A stretch of 64,000 bases of DNA, taken from positions 2,356,001 to 2,420,000 of the forward strand of contig OZ246985.1 in NCBI GenBank assembly GCA_965232615.1, read 5' to 3'. The notes under the pieces are model-generated. The model made no database searches, was not told where the DNA came from, and was given only the letters and a program-made list of their open reading frames with translations. Origin of the DNA: UBA2779 sp965232615. GTDB taxonomy: Bacteria; Spirochaetota; Spirochaetia; DSM-2461. Of this stretch, positions 35,773 through 43,782 are shown one piece after another; the first letter of the stretch is position 1, and the number at the start of each line of letters is the position of its first letter. Made by a program: the position numbers and the translations under genes.

Positions 35773-36729
35773 CTATCTGTAACGTTTGAGATTCGTCGAT
35801 AAATCACCTAAACTTTCATCGGAATTCGACATGTGGAGAAATTTAATGGGGTCAACCAACTGAGTGCCAATCATAACTTCATAATGCAGATGAGGACCTG
35901 TTGATCTTCCAGAATTTCCCATTGTTCCAATGATTTCCCCCTGAGTAACCCTTTGACCAACCTCAACCATTTGTCTCTGCAAGTGAGCGAATCGTGTTTT
36001 GAAGCCATACTTGTGCTGAATATCAATGTAATACCCAAACCCGTAAGCATCATAATCCTTCTTGACGACTTTTCCATCAGCCGTAGCAATTATGGGAACC
36101 CCATAGCCAAAGGCTAAATCAAGTCCTCGATGAAGGTACCAATGGTGTCCAAAAGGGTTAATGGAAGGACCGAAAATCTGTGTAACCCAGCCCCGGACAT
36201 CCTTGAGCGGCCAGATTGTAGGTATATCAGATAGAAGCTCTTTCTGCCTGGAAAGCGCCATACCTATATTTCCAAGATCATCAGCTGATTGCTCCAGGGC
36301 AGAGCGCAAATCCTGCAAATCACTCACTTCCACCATGGTACTTCCATCCATTTGTTCTATGGCAAAAAGTGATGCTAAATCTCCTCCGCTTCCGGCTACC
36401 GCAGGATCAGCTTTTGTTTCTTCAATGTCAAGAATGTCTATCGTCTGACTTAAGTTCTTCCGGAATTTACCAGCCGAAGCTATTAAATAGCCAACTTCAT
36501 CCCGTATGATATCCAGACTTGCTTCGGTTACCGCCAAATCTCTGGAACGAGTAGCAATAAGTGTCTCTCTGCCGGAAAAATCCAGGGAGAACCAGAAAAA
36601 ACCAGCCATAAATCCGAAGAAAACTACTCCGCAAAAGAATAGAATTGGCAAACTAATCTGGATATGCAGAGGTTTTTTCTCAGAATGCGGCACGAGTATA
36701 ATGGTGAATTTTTGACGGAGGAATTTCAT
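35773..36729 (-). CDS. Membrane-anchored M23 (LytM) endopeptidase
   Basis: 318 residues. Short cytoplasmic N-terminus, one TM helix (LPILFFCGVVFFGFMAGFFWFSL, about 27-50), a coiled-coil (about 60-170), and the peptidase domain (about 190-300) with zinc ligands H..D in YLHRGLDLAFG and H..H in STGPHLHYEVMIG. Both zinc sites are intact, so it should cleave peptidoglycan crosslinks. The adjacent bactofilin is a likely partner. The divergent gap to tatD is 207 bases. Confidence 0.92.
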   Translation of the reverse strand: MKFLRQKFTIILVPHSEKKPLHIQISLPILFFCGVVFFGFMAGFFWFSLDFSGRETLIATRSRDLAVTEASLDIIRDEVGYLIASAGKFRKNLSQTIDILDIEETKADPAVAGSGGDLASLFAIEQMDGSTMVEVSDLQDLRSALEQSADDLGNIGMALSRQKELLSDIPTIWPLKDVRGWVTQIFGPSINPFGHHWYLHRGLDLAFGYGVPIIATADGKVVKKDYDAYGFGYYIDIQHKYGFKTRFAHLQRQMVEVGQRVTQGEIIGTMGNSGRSTGPHLHYEVMIGTQLVDPIKFLHMSNSDESLGDLSTNLKRYR

Positions 36730-36878
36730 AAAGCTACCAAAAAACCAACATATCCGGGATGTTTTCCATGAGTCTTTACTGTTTTACCAAATTTCGTTTC
36801 GGGCACACAATCTCCTGATTTCTATCAGATTATCACTATTCCTGTCAAACAGCAAGAGTTTAATTCAACGTTTTGATA

Positions 36879-36907
36879 TTGACAAATACTGTCATCCAGG
36901 ATTACAT
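36879..36907 (+). promoter_or_regulatory. Probable promoter of tatD
   Basis: TTGACA (36879-36884), 17-base spacer, TTACAT (36902-36907), about 30 bases before the ATG at 36937. Confidence 0.45.
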
Positions 36908-36936
36908 TCAATTCAAGTATTCTCAATAAGAACCCC

Positions 36937-37746
36937 ATGCAAGCGAGTAAACTCATGCGTTATTTTGACACCCATGCCCACATTGGATTGATTCATGAAG
37001 ACCCAATTGAGCAATTAATAATAATACAGGAAGCCAAACAGGCCAATGTTAAACGAATCGTAAGTATAACAAACAACCTGAATGATTTCTTCGAAGTACA
37101 CCAGAATCTGGTTACATCAACTAATACTGTTTTCAGTATCGGTGTTTCTCCATCTGAAGTTCAACATCCAGGTATTGATTGGCAAAGAAAAATCGCTGAT
37201 GGTGTCAGGAAAGAGAGAATCGTGGCCATCGGTGAAACCGGATTAGACTATTTTCGAAAGTTTGGCAGTAAAAGTGCACAAGTAGAGTTGTTCATCGCTC
37301 AACTTGAACTGGCTGAAAACTACGATCTCCCTGTTATAATTCACAATCGTAATGCCGGTCATGACATCAAAGAGATACTCAAATCTAAATTACCCACTAA
37401 AGGTGGAGTTCTGCATTGTTTCTCAGAAGACTTTGAATTTGCCGAAGACATGGTGAAAGCCCATGAAAACCTGTATTTCTCATTTGCCGGGAATCTCACA
37501 TATAGAAATGCACGCAACCTCCATGAAACCGTAAGAAAGCTTCCCCTGGATCGAATTGTTATAGAAAGCGAAAGTCCATTCATGGTACCGGCTGATTACC
37601 GTGGGAAGCGGAACAGACCTGCTTACCTGCCTTCCACTGCGGCTTTTGTTGCAGAATTGAGAGGAGAAGACGAAGAAGAGGTCTCTGAAAGTTTGTGGAT
37701 GAATTCGTGTAGACTTTTCAACATGAATGCAGATATTTATACTTGA
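36937..37746 (+). CDS. TatD-family metal-dependent hydrolase/DNase
   Basis: 269 residues from 36937; ATG at 36955 (MRYFDTHAHIG) is equally or more likely. TIM-barrel amidohydrolase with first metal site FDTHAHI, E of AIGETGLDYFRK, HNRNAGHDIKE, HCFSEDFEFAEDMVKAHENLYFSFAG and IVIESESPFMVPADYRGKRNRP. TatD enzymes act as 3'-5' DNA exonucleases or repair D-amino acid tRNA links depending on subgroup. In the usual ESDxP signature Asp is replaced: here ESESP, with Glu at the metal position. Confidence 0.88.
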   Translation: MQASKLMRYFDTHAHIGLIHEDPIEQLIIIQEAKQANVKRIVSITNNLNDFFEVHQNLVTSTNTVFSIGVSPSEVQHPGIDWQRKIADGVRKERIVAIGETGLDYFRKFGSKSAQVELFIAQLELAENYDLPVIIHNRNAGHDIKEILKSKLPTKGGVLHCFSEDFEFAEDMVKAHENLYFSFAGNLTYRNARNLHETVRKLPLDRIVIESESPFMVPADYRGKRNRPAYLPSTAAFVAELRGEDEEEVSESLWMNSCRLFNMNADIYT

Positions 37747-37772
37747 CTCCAATCATGCAGGAATGATATAAG
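37743..37772 (+). promoter_or_regulatory. Promoter of the L21-L27-Obg operon
   Basis: TTGACT (37743-37748), 18-base spacer, TATAAG (37767-37772), 48 bases before the rplU ATG. Confidence 0.55.
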
Positions 37773-37819
37773 AAACTTTGCAATATACAGAATGATATTT
37801 CAGATATAAGGATCAGCAC

Positions 37820-38137
37820 ATGTATGCTTTAGTGGAAATAAAGGGTAAACAATATAAAGTAGAGGAGAATTGTCAAATCAGAGTTGATCGGCTTGAAGAA
37901 AAGACTGGAACAATGATTGATTTTGACAGGGTACTGATGCTCTCGGAGGACAAGGGGCCGAAGTTTGGACAGCCCTATGTCACAGGTGCGAAAGTTACAG
38001 CAACTATCGGTACTACGATTAAGGAATCAAAGATCAAAGTTATTAAATTCAAACGGCGTAAGGGTTATCACCGGACTCAAGGTCACAGACAGAAGTATAC
38101 CATGCTTCAGGTGAATAAAATCAGCCGACAGGAATAA
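37820..38137 (+). CDS. rplU: 50S ribosomal protein L21
   Basis: 105 residues. MYALVEIKGKQYKVEENCQIRVDRLEEKTG...VIKFKRRKGYHRTQGHRQKYTMLQVNKI is a typical L21 with the C-terminal KFKRRKxYxRxxGHRQ motif. It is the first gene of the operon. Confidence 0.97.
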   Translation: MYALVEIKGKQYKVEENCQIRVDRLEEKTGTMIDFDRVLMLSEDKGPKFGQPYVTGAKVTATIGTTIKESKIKVIKFKRRKGYHRTQGHRQKYTMLQVNKISRQE

Positions 38138-38139
38138 AC

Positions 38140-38484
38140 TTGGTTGATATTGCCATAGTCCTGAATGAAGCTGGTACATTGTCCCACTTGAAAATTAAGG
38201 GACATGTGGCAGGTGCCCCGAGGGGGAAAAACCTTGCCTGTGCAGCAGTCAGCCTCATGGTCCGGTCTGTGGCTCGTCTAGTAACAGCTCAACCAGGGTG
38301 GAAAGTCAATGGTGATGCACCAGAACCAGGGGACCTCTCCCTGGCGATACAATGGCATCCCAATGACATGACAGAGTGGCTCAAAGGTGTAACTGATACA
38401 CTGCTTCGAGCCTTGATCGACATTGATGAAGAGTATCCTTCAGCCCTGTCGCTCAGTATAGAGGAGAAAAACAATGGCACATAA
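38140..38484 (+). CDS. prp: Prp-type cysteine protease (YsxB)
   Basis: 114 residues. Catalytic pair His22 and Cys34 in KGHVAGAPRGKNLACAAVSLMVRS, as in Prp. Prp cleaves an N-terminal extension from L27 in Firmicutes. The TTG start at 38140 lies 2 bases after rplU and the gene overlaps rpmA by 11 bases. The L27 downstream begins directly with MAHKKGG, with no extension, so the substrate here is unclear. Confidence 0.88.
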   Translation: MVDIAIVLNEAGTLSHLKIKGHVAGAPRGKNLACAAVSLMVRSVARLVTAQPGWKVNGDAPEPGDLSLAIQWHPNDMTEWLKGVTDTLLRALIDIDEEYPSALSLSIEEKNNGT

Positions 38485-38725
38485 AAAAGGGGGTGGTTCT
38501 TCCCGGAATGGCAGAGATTCCAATGCCAAAAGGCTTGGTGTCAAACGTTTTGGTGGTGAGATGGTGAAAGCTGGCACCATCCTTATCCGTCAACGCGGCA
38601 CAAAAATCCATCCGGGAGAAAATGTCGGATGTGGTAAGGATTTTACATTATTCGCGAAAATATCCGGTACTGTTCTTTACCACTTTAGAAAAGGTAAGAA
38701 ACGAGTTTCCATCATTACTCCGTGA
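38474..38725 (+). CDS. rpmA: 50S ribosomal protein L27
   Basis: 83 residues. MAHKKGGGSSRNGRDSNAKRLGVKRFGGEMVKAGTILIRQRGTKIHPG matches L27. There is a stop codon in frame just upstream of the ATG, so no cleavable N-terminal extension is encoded. Confidence 0.97.
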   Translation: MAHKKGGGSSRNGRDSNAKRLGVKRFGGEMVKAGTILIRQRGTKIHPGENVGCGKDFTLFAKISGTVLYHFRKGKKRVSIITP

Positions 38726-38734
38726 TTCATCGTC

Positions 38735-39712
38735 ATGTCTTCATTCATCGATGAGGTTCAATTTACTGTTCTCTCGGGCGATGGTGGTTCTGGGAGTGCA
38801 TCCTTTCGCCGTGAGAAATATGTCCCACGTGGCGGACCCGATGGCGGAGACGGAGGAAGGGGAGGAGATGTTGTATTCATCACACAATGTAATCTCTCCA
38901 CACTTTCTCATTTACGGGGAAGAACTATATTAAAAGCCAGGCGGGGAGATAATGGCCGCAGTCGGCGGATGCACGGTAAGGATGGAGATGATGTTCTGAT
39001 CAGAATACCACCTGGAACACGTATCAGCGATGCTGTAACTGGTGAGCATCTTCATGATTTCTCCTCAAAGATGGCAGGGGAACAGTGGATTTGCCTCCAG
39101 GGGGGACAGGGAGGACGAGGTAACTGGCATTTCAAAAGTTCCCGAAATCAAAGCCCGAGTTATGCTCAAGATGGCCGTCCCGGAGATTCAAGAAAACTGG
39201 CCCTGGAACTGGCCCTTATTGCCGATGTGGGTCTTGTTGGACTTCCAAATTCTGGTAAATCATCTCTGATCAATGCTGTAACGGCTGCCAAATCAAAAGT
39301 GGGTGCATATCCCTTTACGACAAGGACTCCTCACCTTGGCGTACTTGGGCGTGGTAACAGAGAAATTGTCATCGCCGATATACCTGGTCTTATAAAAGGG
39401 GCTTCGGAAGGTATTGGCCTGGGGCTTCAGTTCCTCCGCCATGTCAGCCGGGCTGAATCCCTGGCATTTCTCACTGACCTGGGAGAGCCGGATCCTGCTG
39501 AAGCAGTTCAATCTCTAATAGAAGAGATTGAATCATACGATTCTACAATGATGTCAAAACAACGCATCATAGTTGGAACAAAAACAGACCTGGATGAAGA
39601 TGGAAAAAAGTTAGCAGCCCTGAAAGACAGCTTTTTCAACGACACTGTATTTGGTATCTCGGTTTACTCAAGGGATGGTTTGGACTGTCTTGTGGATGCG
39701 TTACTGAAGTGA
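38735..39712 (+). CDS. obgE: GTPase Obg/CgtA
   Basis: 325 residues. Obg fold (about 1-155: IDEVQFTVLSGDGGSGSASFRREKYVPRGGPDGGDGGRGGDV) and GTPase domain with G1 GLPNSGKSSLINAV, G3 DIPGLIKGASEGIGLGLQFLRH and G4 VGTKTDLD. It acts in late 50S assembly. It ends soon after the GTPase domain, so the C-terminal OCT domain of many Obg proteins is missing. Confidence 0.94.
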   Translation: MSSFIDEVQFTVLSGDGGSGSASFRREKYVPRGGPDGGDGGRGGDVVFITQCNLSTLSHLRGRTILKARRGDNGRSRRMHGKDGDDVLIRIPPGTRISDAVTGEHLHDFSSKMAGEQWICLQGGQGGRGNWHFKSSRNQSPSYAQDGRPGDSRKLALELALIADVGLVGLPNSGKSSLINAVTAAKSKVGAYPFTTRTPHLGVLGRGNREIVIADIPGLIKGASEGIGLGLQFLRHVSRAESLAFLTDLGEPDPAEAVQSLIEEIESYDSTMMSKQRIIVGTKTDLDEDGKKLAALKDSFFNDTVFGISVYSRDGLDCLVDALLK

Positions 39713-40305
39713 AGACAGCAATTTTCGGAGGTTCATTCAATCCAGTTCATTGTGGGCATATTGCCCTTGCCCATGAAGCTGTGAAAATCGGTTATCAAAG
39801 GATAATATTTGTTCCGGCAAACAGATCGCCGCATAAAACTACTGATAATGGTTCTGGTCTTTCTGCTGAGCACAGATTGGAAATACTCAGACTCACCCTT
39901 GAGGGAATTCCATGGGCAATGATATGGGAAGGAGAACTGAATCGGCCAGGACCATCATACAGTATTGATTCTCTTAGAGAACTGCAGAGCATTGGTCTTG
40001 TATCAGAGAAACCTGGATTCATTATCGGTGACGATTTGGTAGAGAAATTCCCGCTGTGGAAGGATGTTGATGCCCTGACTGAATCAACTGAACTTCTACT
40101 GGGACGGAGGATGCAGGAAAGAAATACACCTGTTTTCCCCTACCTTCACAGGGAAATCAATAATGCTCTATGGCCATTGTCATCCACTCAAGTGAGACAA
40201 CTCATCGCCAGAGGAAAATCCGTCGATTCATTACTTCCCAGGATGGTTATCGAATACATCTATAAAAAGAATCTTTATGGCACTCCCCAGGAATACAGCA
40301 ACTAG
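39709..40305 (+). CDS. nadD: Nicotinate-nucleotide adenylyltransferase
   Basis: 198 residues. NAD biosynthesis enzyme. GGSFNPVHCGHIALAHEAVK (nucleotidyl-transferase (H/T)xGH), VPANRSPHKTTD, FIIGDDLVEKFPLW, and SSTQVRQLIARG (ISSTxxR). The GTG start overlaps the obgE stop by 4 bases, and the end overlaps the next gene by 29 bases. Confidence 0.93.
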   Translation: MKTAIFGGSFNPVHCGHIALAHEAVKIGYQRIIFVPANRSPHKTTDNGSGLSAEHRLEILRLTLEGIPWAMIWEGELNRPGPSYSIDSLRELQSIGLVSEKPGFIIGDDLVEKFPLWKDVDALTESTELLLGRRMQERNTPVFPYLHREINNALWPLSSTQVRQLIARGKSVDSLLPRMVIEYIYKKNLYGTPQEYSN

Positions 40306-41470
40306 AAATCACCATAACTCACTCTGGTACATCACTCTCATCATGATATTGATTGCTGCACTAATTGTCTGGGCAATAATCGCACTCAAAATCGATGTAT
40401 TCACTGAGGCTTTAAAGCGAGATGAGCCGATTACATTTCTAATCACTATTGATGACGGGAATGAACCAATACTGACTGAAGTATTGATTTTCAACCCTCA
40501 CAGTCTTAACGGCGCCCTTATTGCCCTGCCAAAGGAAACCGGGATGCTGCTTTCGGCCATTGATAAAGTTGGCCGATTGGAGTTGATATATGATCCAGAC
40601 GATATTACCCCATACGCACAGGCTGTCAGCGAGCTGTTAAACAGACCTATCGACTTCTCCATTCGCTTTCATCTGAACGATTTTGAGCATTTTGTGGACT
40701 ATCTTGGCGGCCTGAATCTGTTTACTCCCAAAGCTGTTGATGCTGTGGTGGATGGAAAACGTTATTTATTTCCCCCTGGAGGAGTGAAACTCGACGGAGC
40801 AAAGGCCCGTTCCTATGTTGAATATCTACCCTCCGATGAGCACATAGATGAGCGCACCGACCGTGAACATCGAATTATTCAATCCCTTCTTCGGGGTATT
40901 GGTGAGAACGTCCATCAATTGTTGCATGATTCGGTCTTTCCATTCATCCTTCCATTAATTCACGTCGATTTTGATCAGCAGGGGTTGAAATCTTTTTTCA
41001 GAACTATTTCTGAAATCTACACAGATAGACTGGTATTTCAGGGAATACTGGGTAACAAAAGAATCCTTGAAGATACAACTATCCTGTTCCCATATTATGA
41101 TGGGAAGCTTATCAAGGAAACGGTAAAGCGTATAACAGATACCCTTACCCGGGATGACAATTTCGGCGAAGACTTACTCACAGTACGAGTTGAAATTCAA
41201 AACGGAACAACTGTTAATGGCCTTGCCTCTCGAACAGCCCAGGTATTCGAAAGCTATGGATTTAGAGCTGTATCAGTGACCAATGCAGACAGAGATAATT
41301 ATGAACGAACCATTGTTCTGGATCGACGCGGCAACCCTGAAGCTGCACAACGGGTAGCAGAGCTTATTCGGTGTGAACTGATCTATTCCAGAGTGGAAGA
41401 AAACCGGGATGAAACTGTCGATGTGACCCTTATCCTCGGCAAGGATTTCCGGGGACGCTATGTAGAATGA
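40277..41470 (+). CDS. LytR-CpsA-Psr (LCP) family protein with LytR_C domain
   Basis: 397 residues. N-terminal TM helix (WYITLIMILIAALIVWAIIALKI, about 13-35). LCP domain (about 60-250) with arginine/aspartate pattern around RSYVEYLPSDEHIDERTDREHRIIQSLLRG. C-terminal LytR_C domain (about 305-390: LTVRVEIQNGTTVNGLASRTAQVFESYGFRAVSVTNADRDNYERT). LCP enzymes attach glycopolymers to peptidoglycan. It is the last gene of the operon; the next gene converges. Confidence 0.88.
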   Translation: MALPRNTATRNHHNSLWYITLIMILIAALIVWAIIALKIDVFTEALKRDEPITFLITIDDGNEPILTEVLIFNPHSLNGALIALPKETGMLLSAIDKVGRLELIYDPDDITPYAQAVSELLNRPIDFSIRFHLNDFEHFVDYLGGLNLFTPKAVDAVVDGKRYLFPPGGVKLDGAKARSYVEYLPSDEHIDERTDREHRIIQSLLRGIGENVHQLLHDSVFPFILPLIHVDFDQQGLKSFFRTISEIYTDRLVFQGILGNKRILEDTTILFPYYDGKLIKETVKRITDTLTRDDNFGEDLLTVRVEIQNGTTVNGLASRTAQVFESYGFRAVSVTNADRDNYERTIVLDRRGNPEAAQRVAELIRCELIYSRVEENRDETVDVTLILGKDFRGRYVE

Positions 41471-41494
41471 TTACTCAGGATTGACGAATCTCCA

Positions 41495-41710
41495 TCAGTT
41501 ATCAATACTGTCATAGTCGGCCATTTCCTCTTCTAAAGCATCATTCTTCTTCTGAGGAATTGAATCATTCAGAATATTATCCCAATTGTCTTCATCTTCT
41601 TCCAACTCTTCTGAAGGCAACCCGTTAATCCCATCATCGTACTCAAAATCGCTGTTCAAATCATAGGGATCAACACTGTCATCGAATGCATCATACTCAT
41701 CGATATCCAT
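41495..41710 (-). CDS. Small very acidic protein of unknown function
   Basis: 71 residues from ATG at 41710 (MDIDEYDAFDDSVDPYDLN...EELEEDEDNWDNILNDSIPQKKNDALEEEMADYDSIDN), almost half Asp/Glu. GGAG stands 5 bases before this ATG; an upstream in-frame ATG at 41788 has no such site. No family is recognised. It converges with the LCP gene. Confidence 0.55.
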   Translation of the reverse strand: MDIDEYDAFDDSVDPYDLNSDFEYDDGINGLPSEELEEDEDNWDNILNDSIPQKKNDALEEEMADYDSIDN

Positions 41711-41838
41711 TTGAACTCCAGAAATAAGTAGTCTTATATGATAAAAGCTAAGATGTATTTGGTCAATCCCTGAACATTCATATAACACTGTGCAAAACAG
41801 TAATTCAATGACCTTGTTGTCTATCCAGTTTCACAAAA

Positions 41839-41999
41839 GGGTACCTCTAAAAAAACAGCTTTAGGAAATTGACGCAGTGGCGGTGCGTTCCTCGGAGCTT
41901 TGCTCCTGCGGTACGCACCTGATTAAATGAGCATTTTGGCAACGCAGTAGCGGCAGAAAAGATCGAGTCAAGAACTAAATGGGTTTTTTAGAGGTGCCC
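41839..41999. repeat. Family 1 repeat element, copy C (one hairpin unit)
   Basis: Ends GGGTACCTCTAAAAAAAC (left) and GGGTTTTTTAGAGGTGCCC (right), with one hairpin unit and the shared GAGCATTTTGGCAACGCAG module. Flanked by AAAA on both sides (41835-41838 and 42000-42003), a likely 4-bp target duplication. The right end encodes the last codons and the stop of argA. Confidence 0.8.
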
Positions 42000-43309
42000 A
42001 AAAGGTTCTTAACCAATATCCGGGAATTCCGTTCCTTATCATATACGGCCAGTTTTTCCGGTGGAAGGTCATCAATTGATGCCTCTCTGAAGCCAAGAGT
42101 CAGAAACCAGTCCGCCGTGCGGGTTGTTAGTACAAACAGACTGGTCATCCCTTCTTCAACAGCCTGCTCTGTAAGGTGTGAAATGAGCCTGGAGCCAATT
42201 CCGAGCTGTGCATAATTCGGATCTACAGCTACAGCGGCAATTTCGGCACATCTGTCACCCCGAGGATGAAGGGCCGCGCATCCGTGAACAATTCCATCCA
42301 TGGCATACACCCAGTAATCATTCCTCAACTTCTCCAGATCTTCACGGGTTCGTTCCACAAGTACTCCCTGGCTTACCAGGGGGCCTATGATGTCAAGAAC
42401 CCCGGGTACATCAGCCCGTGTCATTTTTCTCACGCGTTCATAATCGTTAGCAAAAACCATTGTTCCTGCACCCAGATTGGAGAATATCTCCTTGAGAAGA
42501 ACTCCAGGTTGTCGGCCGTCGAGAATATGGATTCTATCAATTCCGGCTTCACTTGCTTCGATTGCATTTCTCAACACAGCCTGATCTGGGCAGTCTGGAT
42601 TCAAGGAAAGGATTTCCCGAAGGGAGGAAGGGGTCACTCTAAAAATCCGTCCATCATCAAGGACTTTGAAATCGACCGGAACCTTCCAGTCTGGTGTTCG
42701 CATGATGGGCTGAGTTCCAAGATGGAATATTTTCTTTGCGTGCAATGCGATAGCGACTGACACGGTGAGTTCTTCTGATGAAAGATTGAACGGGGTTCCA
42801 ATATCATTGTGCCCCACACAGGGGAATATTGCAACGGCACCCTGATTGAGAGTCTGGATAACAGCCTCTATTCGAACCTGATCAACTGTTCCTGTTCGGA
42901 GATAGTCGATTCCATTGATTACGCCCATGGATCTTGACCTGATCCAGTTTCCTGTCACCGCCGTAATTCCATGCCCTGACAGAGCCGTCATTAATCGATG
43001 GGCCATATCGAAGGCTGCCATTTTTATCAGATCGATGGAATCCGGATCGCTGATCCTTATGCCATTTTCAAAACGTTGTTTCACGCCATAACGATTGAGA
43101 ACCTCATCAATTCGATTTCGGGCACCAGGAATTATTACGATATGAATTCCAGCCTTATGGAGAAGGGCTAAATCCCCAGCATGCTGAGGGAAGTCAGGAT
43201 GATCAAAAATCTCGTTCGCGATTCTAATGATAAAAGTTGACCCCCGGAATCGTTCCGTATAGGTGAAGACCTCCCGAATCAAATCAACTTCTTCCCGAAT
43301 ATCAGGCAT
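41975..43309 (-). CDS. argA: Amino-acid N-acetyltransferase (N-acetylglutamate synthase)
   Basis: First step of arginine biosynthesis. 444 residues: amino-acid kinase-like domain (about 1-290, with FIIRIANEIFDHPDFPQHAGDLALLHKAGIHIVIIPGAR) and GNAT domain (about 295-435, with CAEIAAVAVDPNYAQLGIGSRLISHLTEQA, the acetyl-CoA binding motif Q/RxxGxG/A). The final residues GTSKKPI and the TAG come from the family 1 element copy C, so the original C-terminus has been replaced. The ATG overlaps the Rrf2 TGA by one base. Confidence 0.92.
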   Translation of the reverse strand: MPDIREEVDLIREVFTYTERFRGSTFIIRIANEIFDHPDFPQHAGDLALLHKAGIHIVIIPGARNRIDEVLNRYGVKQRFENGIRISDPDSIDLIKMAAFDMAHRLMTALSGHGITAVTGNWIRSRSMGVINGIDYLRTGTVDQVRIEAVIQTLNQGAVAIFPCVGHNDIGTPFNLSSEELTVSVAIALHAKKIFHLGTQPIMRTPDWKVPVDFKVLDDGRIFRVTPSSLREILSLNPDCPDQAVLRNAIEASEAGIDRIHILDGRQPGVLLKEIFSNLGAGTMVFANDYERVRKMTRADVPGVLDIIGPLVSQGVLVERTREDLEKLRNDYWVYAMDGIVHGCAALHPRGDRCAEIAAVAVDPNYAQLGIGSRLISHLTEQAVEEGMTSLFVLTTRTADWFLTLGFREASIDDLPPEKLAVYDKERNSRILVKNLLGTSKKPI

Positions 43310-43735
43310 CAGTTTATGTCATACTCTTTAATTTTCCGCTCCAGTGTATAGGACTCAAAAAGATCCATAATCTGAGCATTCATATCTTTCCAGAAAAACG
43401 ATAATCGACAATTTTCCACATGAGAGCAATCAATATAAGAAGTCTGCTCAACTACACAGCAGGGAGTTAGTTGTATGTCTTCTTCAATTGCAATAAGAAT
43501 GTCACCGACTGTTATTTCATTGGCGGTCCGGTTAAGCAGAAAACCACCACCGGCACCTCGGATTGATTTTACCAATCCATACCTTTTCAGTTTGTTCAGT
43601 ATCTGTTCGAGAAAAATGGGCGAAATACACTCAGACCTGGTTATCATTTTCACTGACAAAGGTCTATCCTCTTTCCACAGAGCAATTTTTTATCATAGCT
43701 CTCAGAGCATAGCGGACTTTGGACGTAACATTCAT
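43309..43735 (-). pseudogene. Rrf2-family regulator with a frameshift in a run of six A
   Basis: The start MNVTSKVRYALRAMI (ATG at 43735) is typical Rrf2, but the frame then reads KNCSVERG and stops at 43664. From the A6 run (43686-43691 on the plus strand as TTTTTT) a one-base shift gives KIALWKEDRPLSVKMITRSECISPIFLEQILNKL, i.e. normal Rrf2 wing-helix sequence continuing to 43309. Removing one A restores one ORF of about 141 codons. Cysteines in TPCCVVEQTSYIDCSHVENC suggest an Fe-S sensing cluster of the NsrR/IscR type. It could be a sequencing error, a decayed gene or a phase-variable one. It lies in the operon between the flavoprotein and argA. Confidence 0.8.
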
Positions 43736-43782
43736 AATCAAAGTATGGCAGAGTTTATGTATTTTTTCAAGGTGAGACTGTA

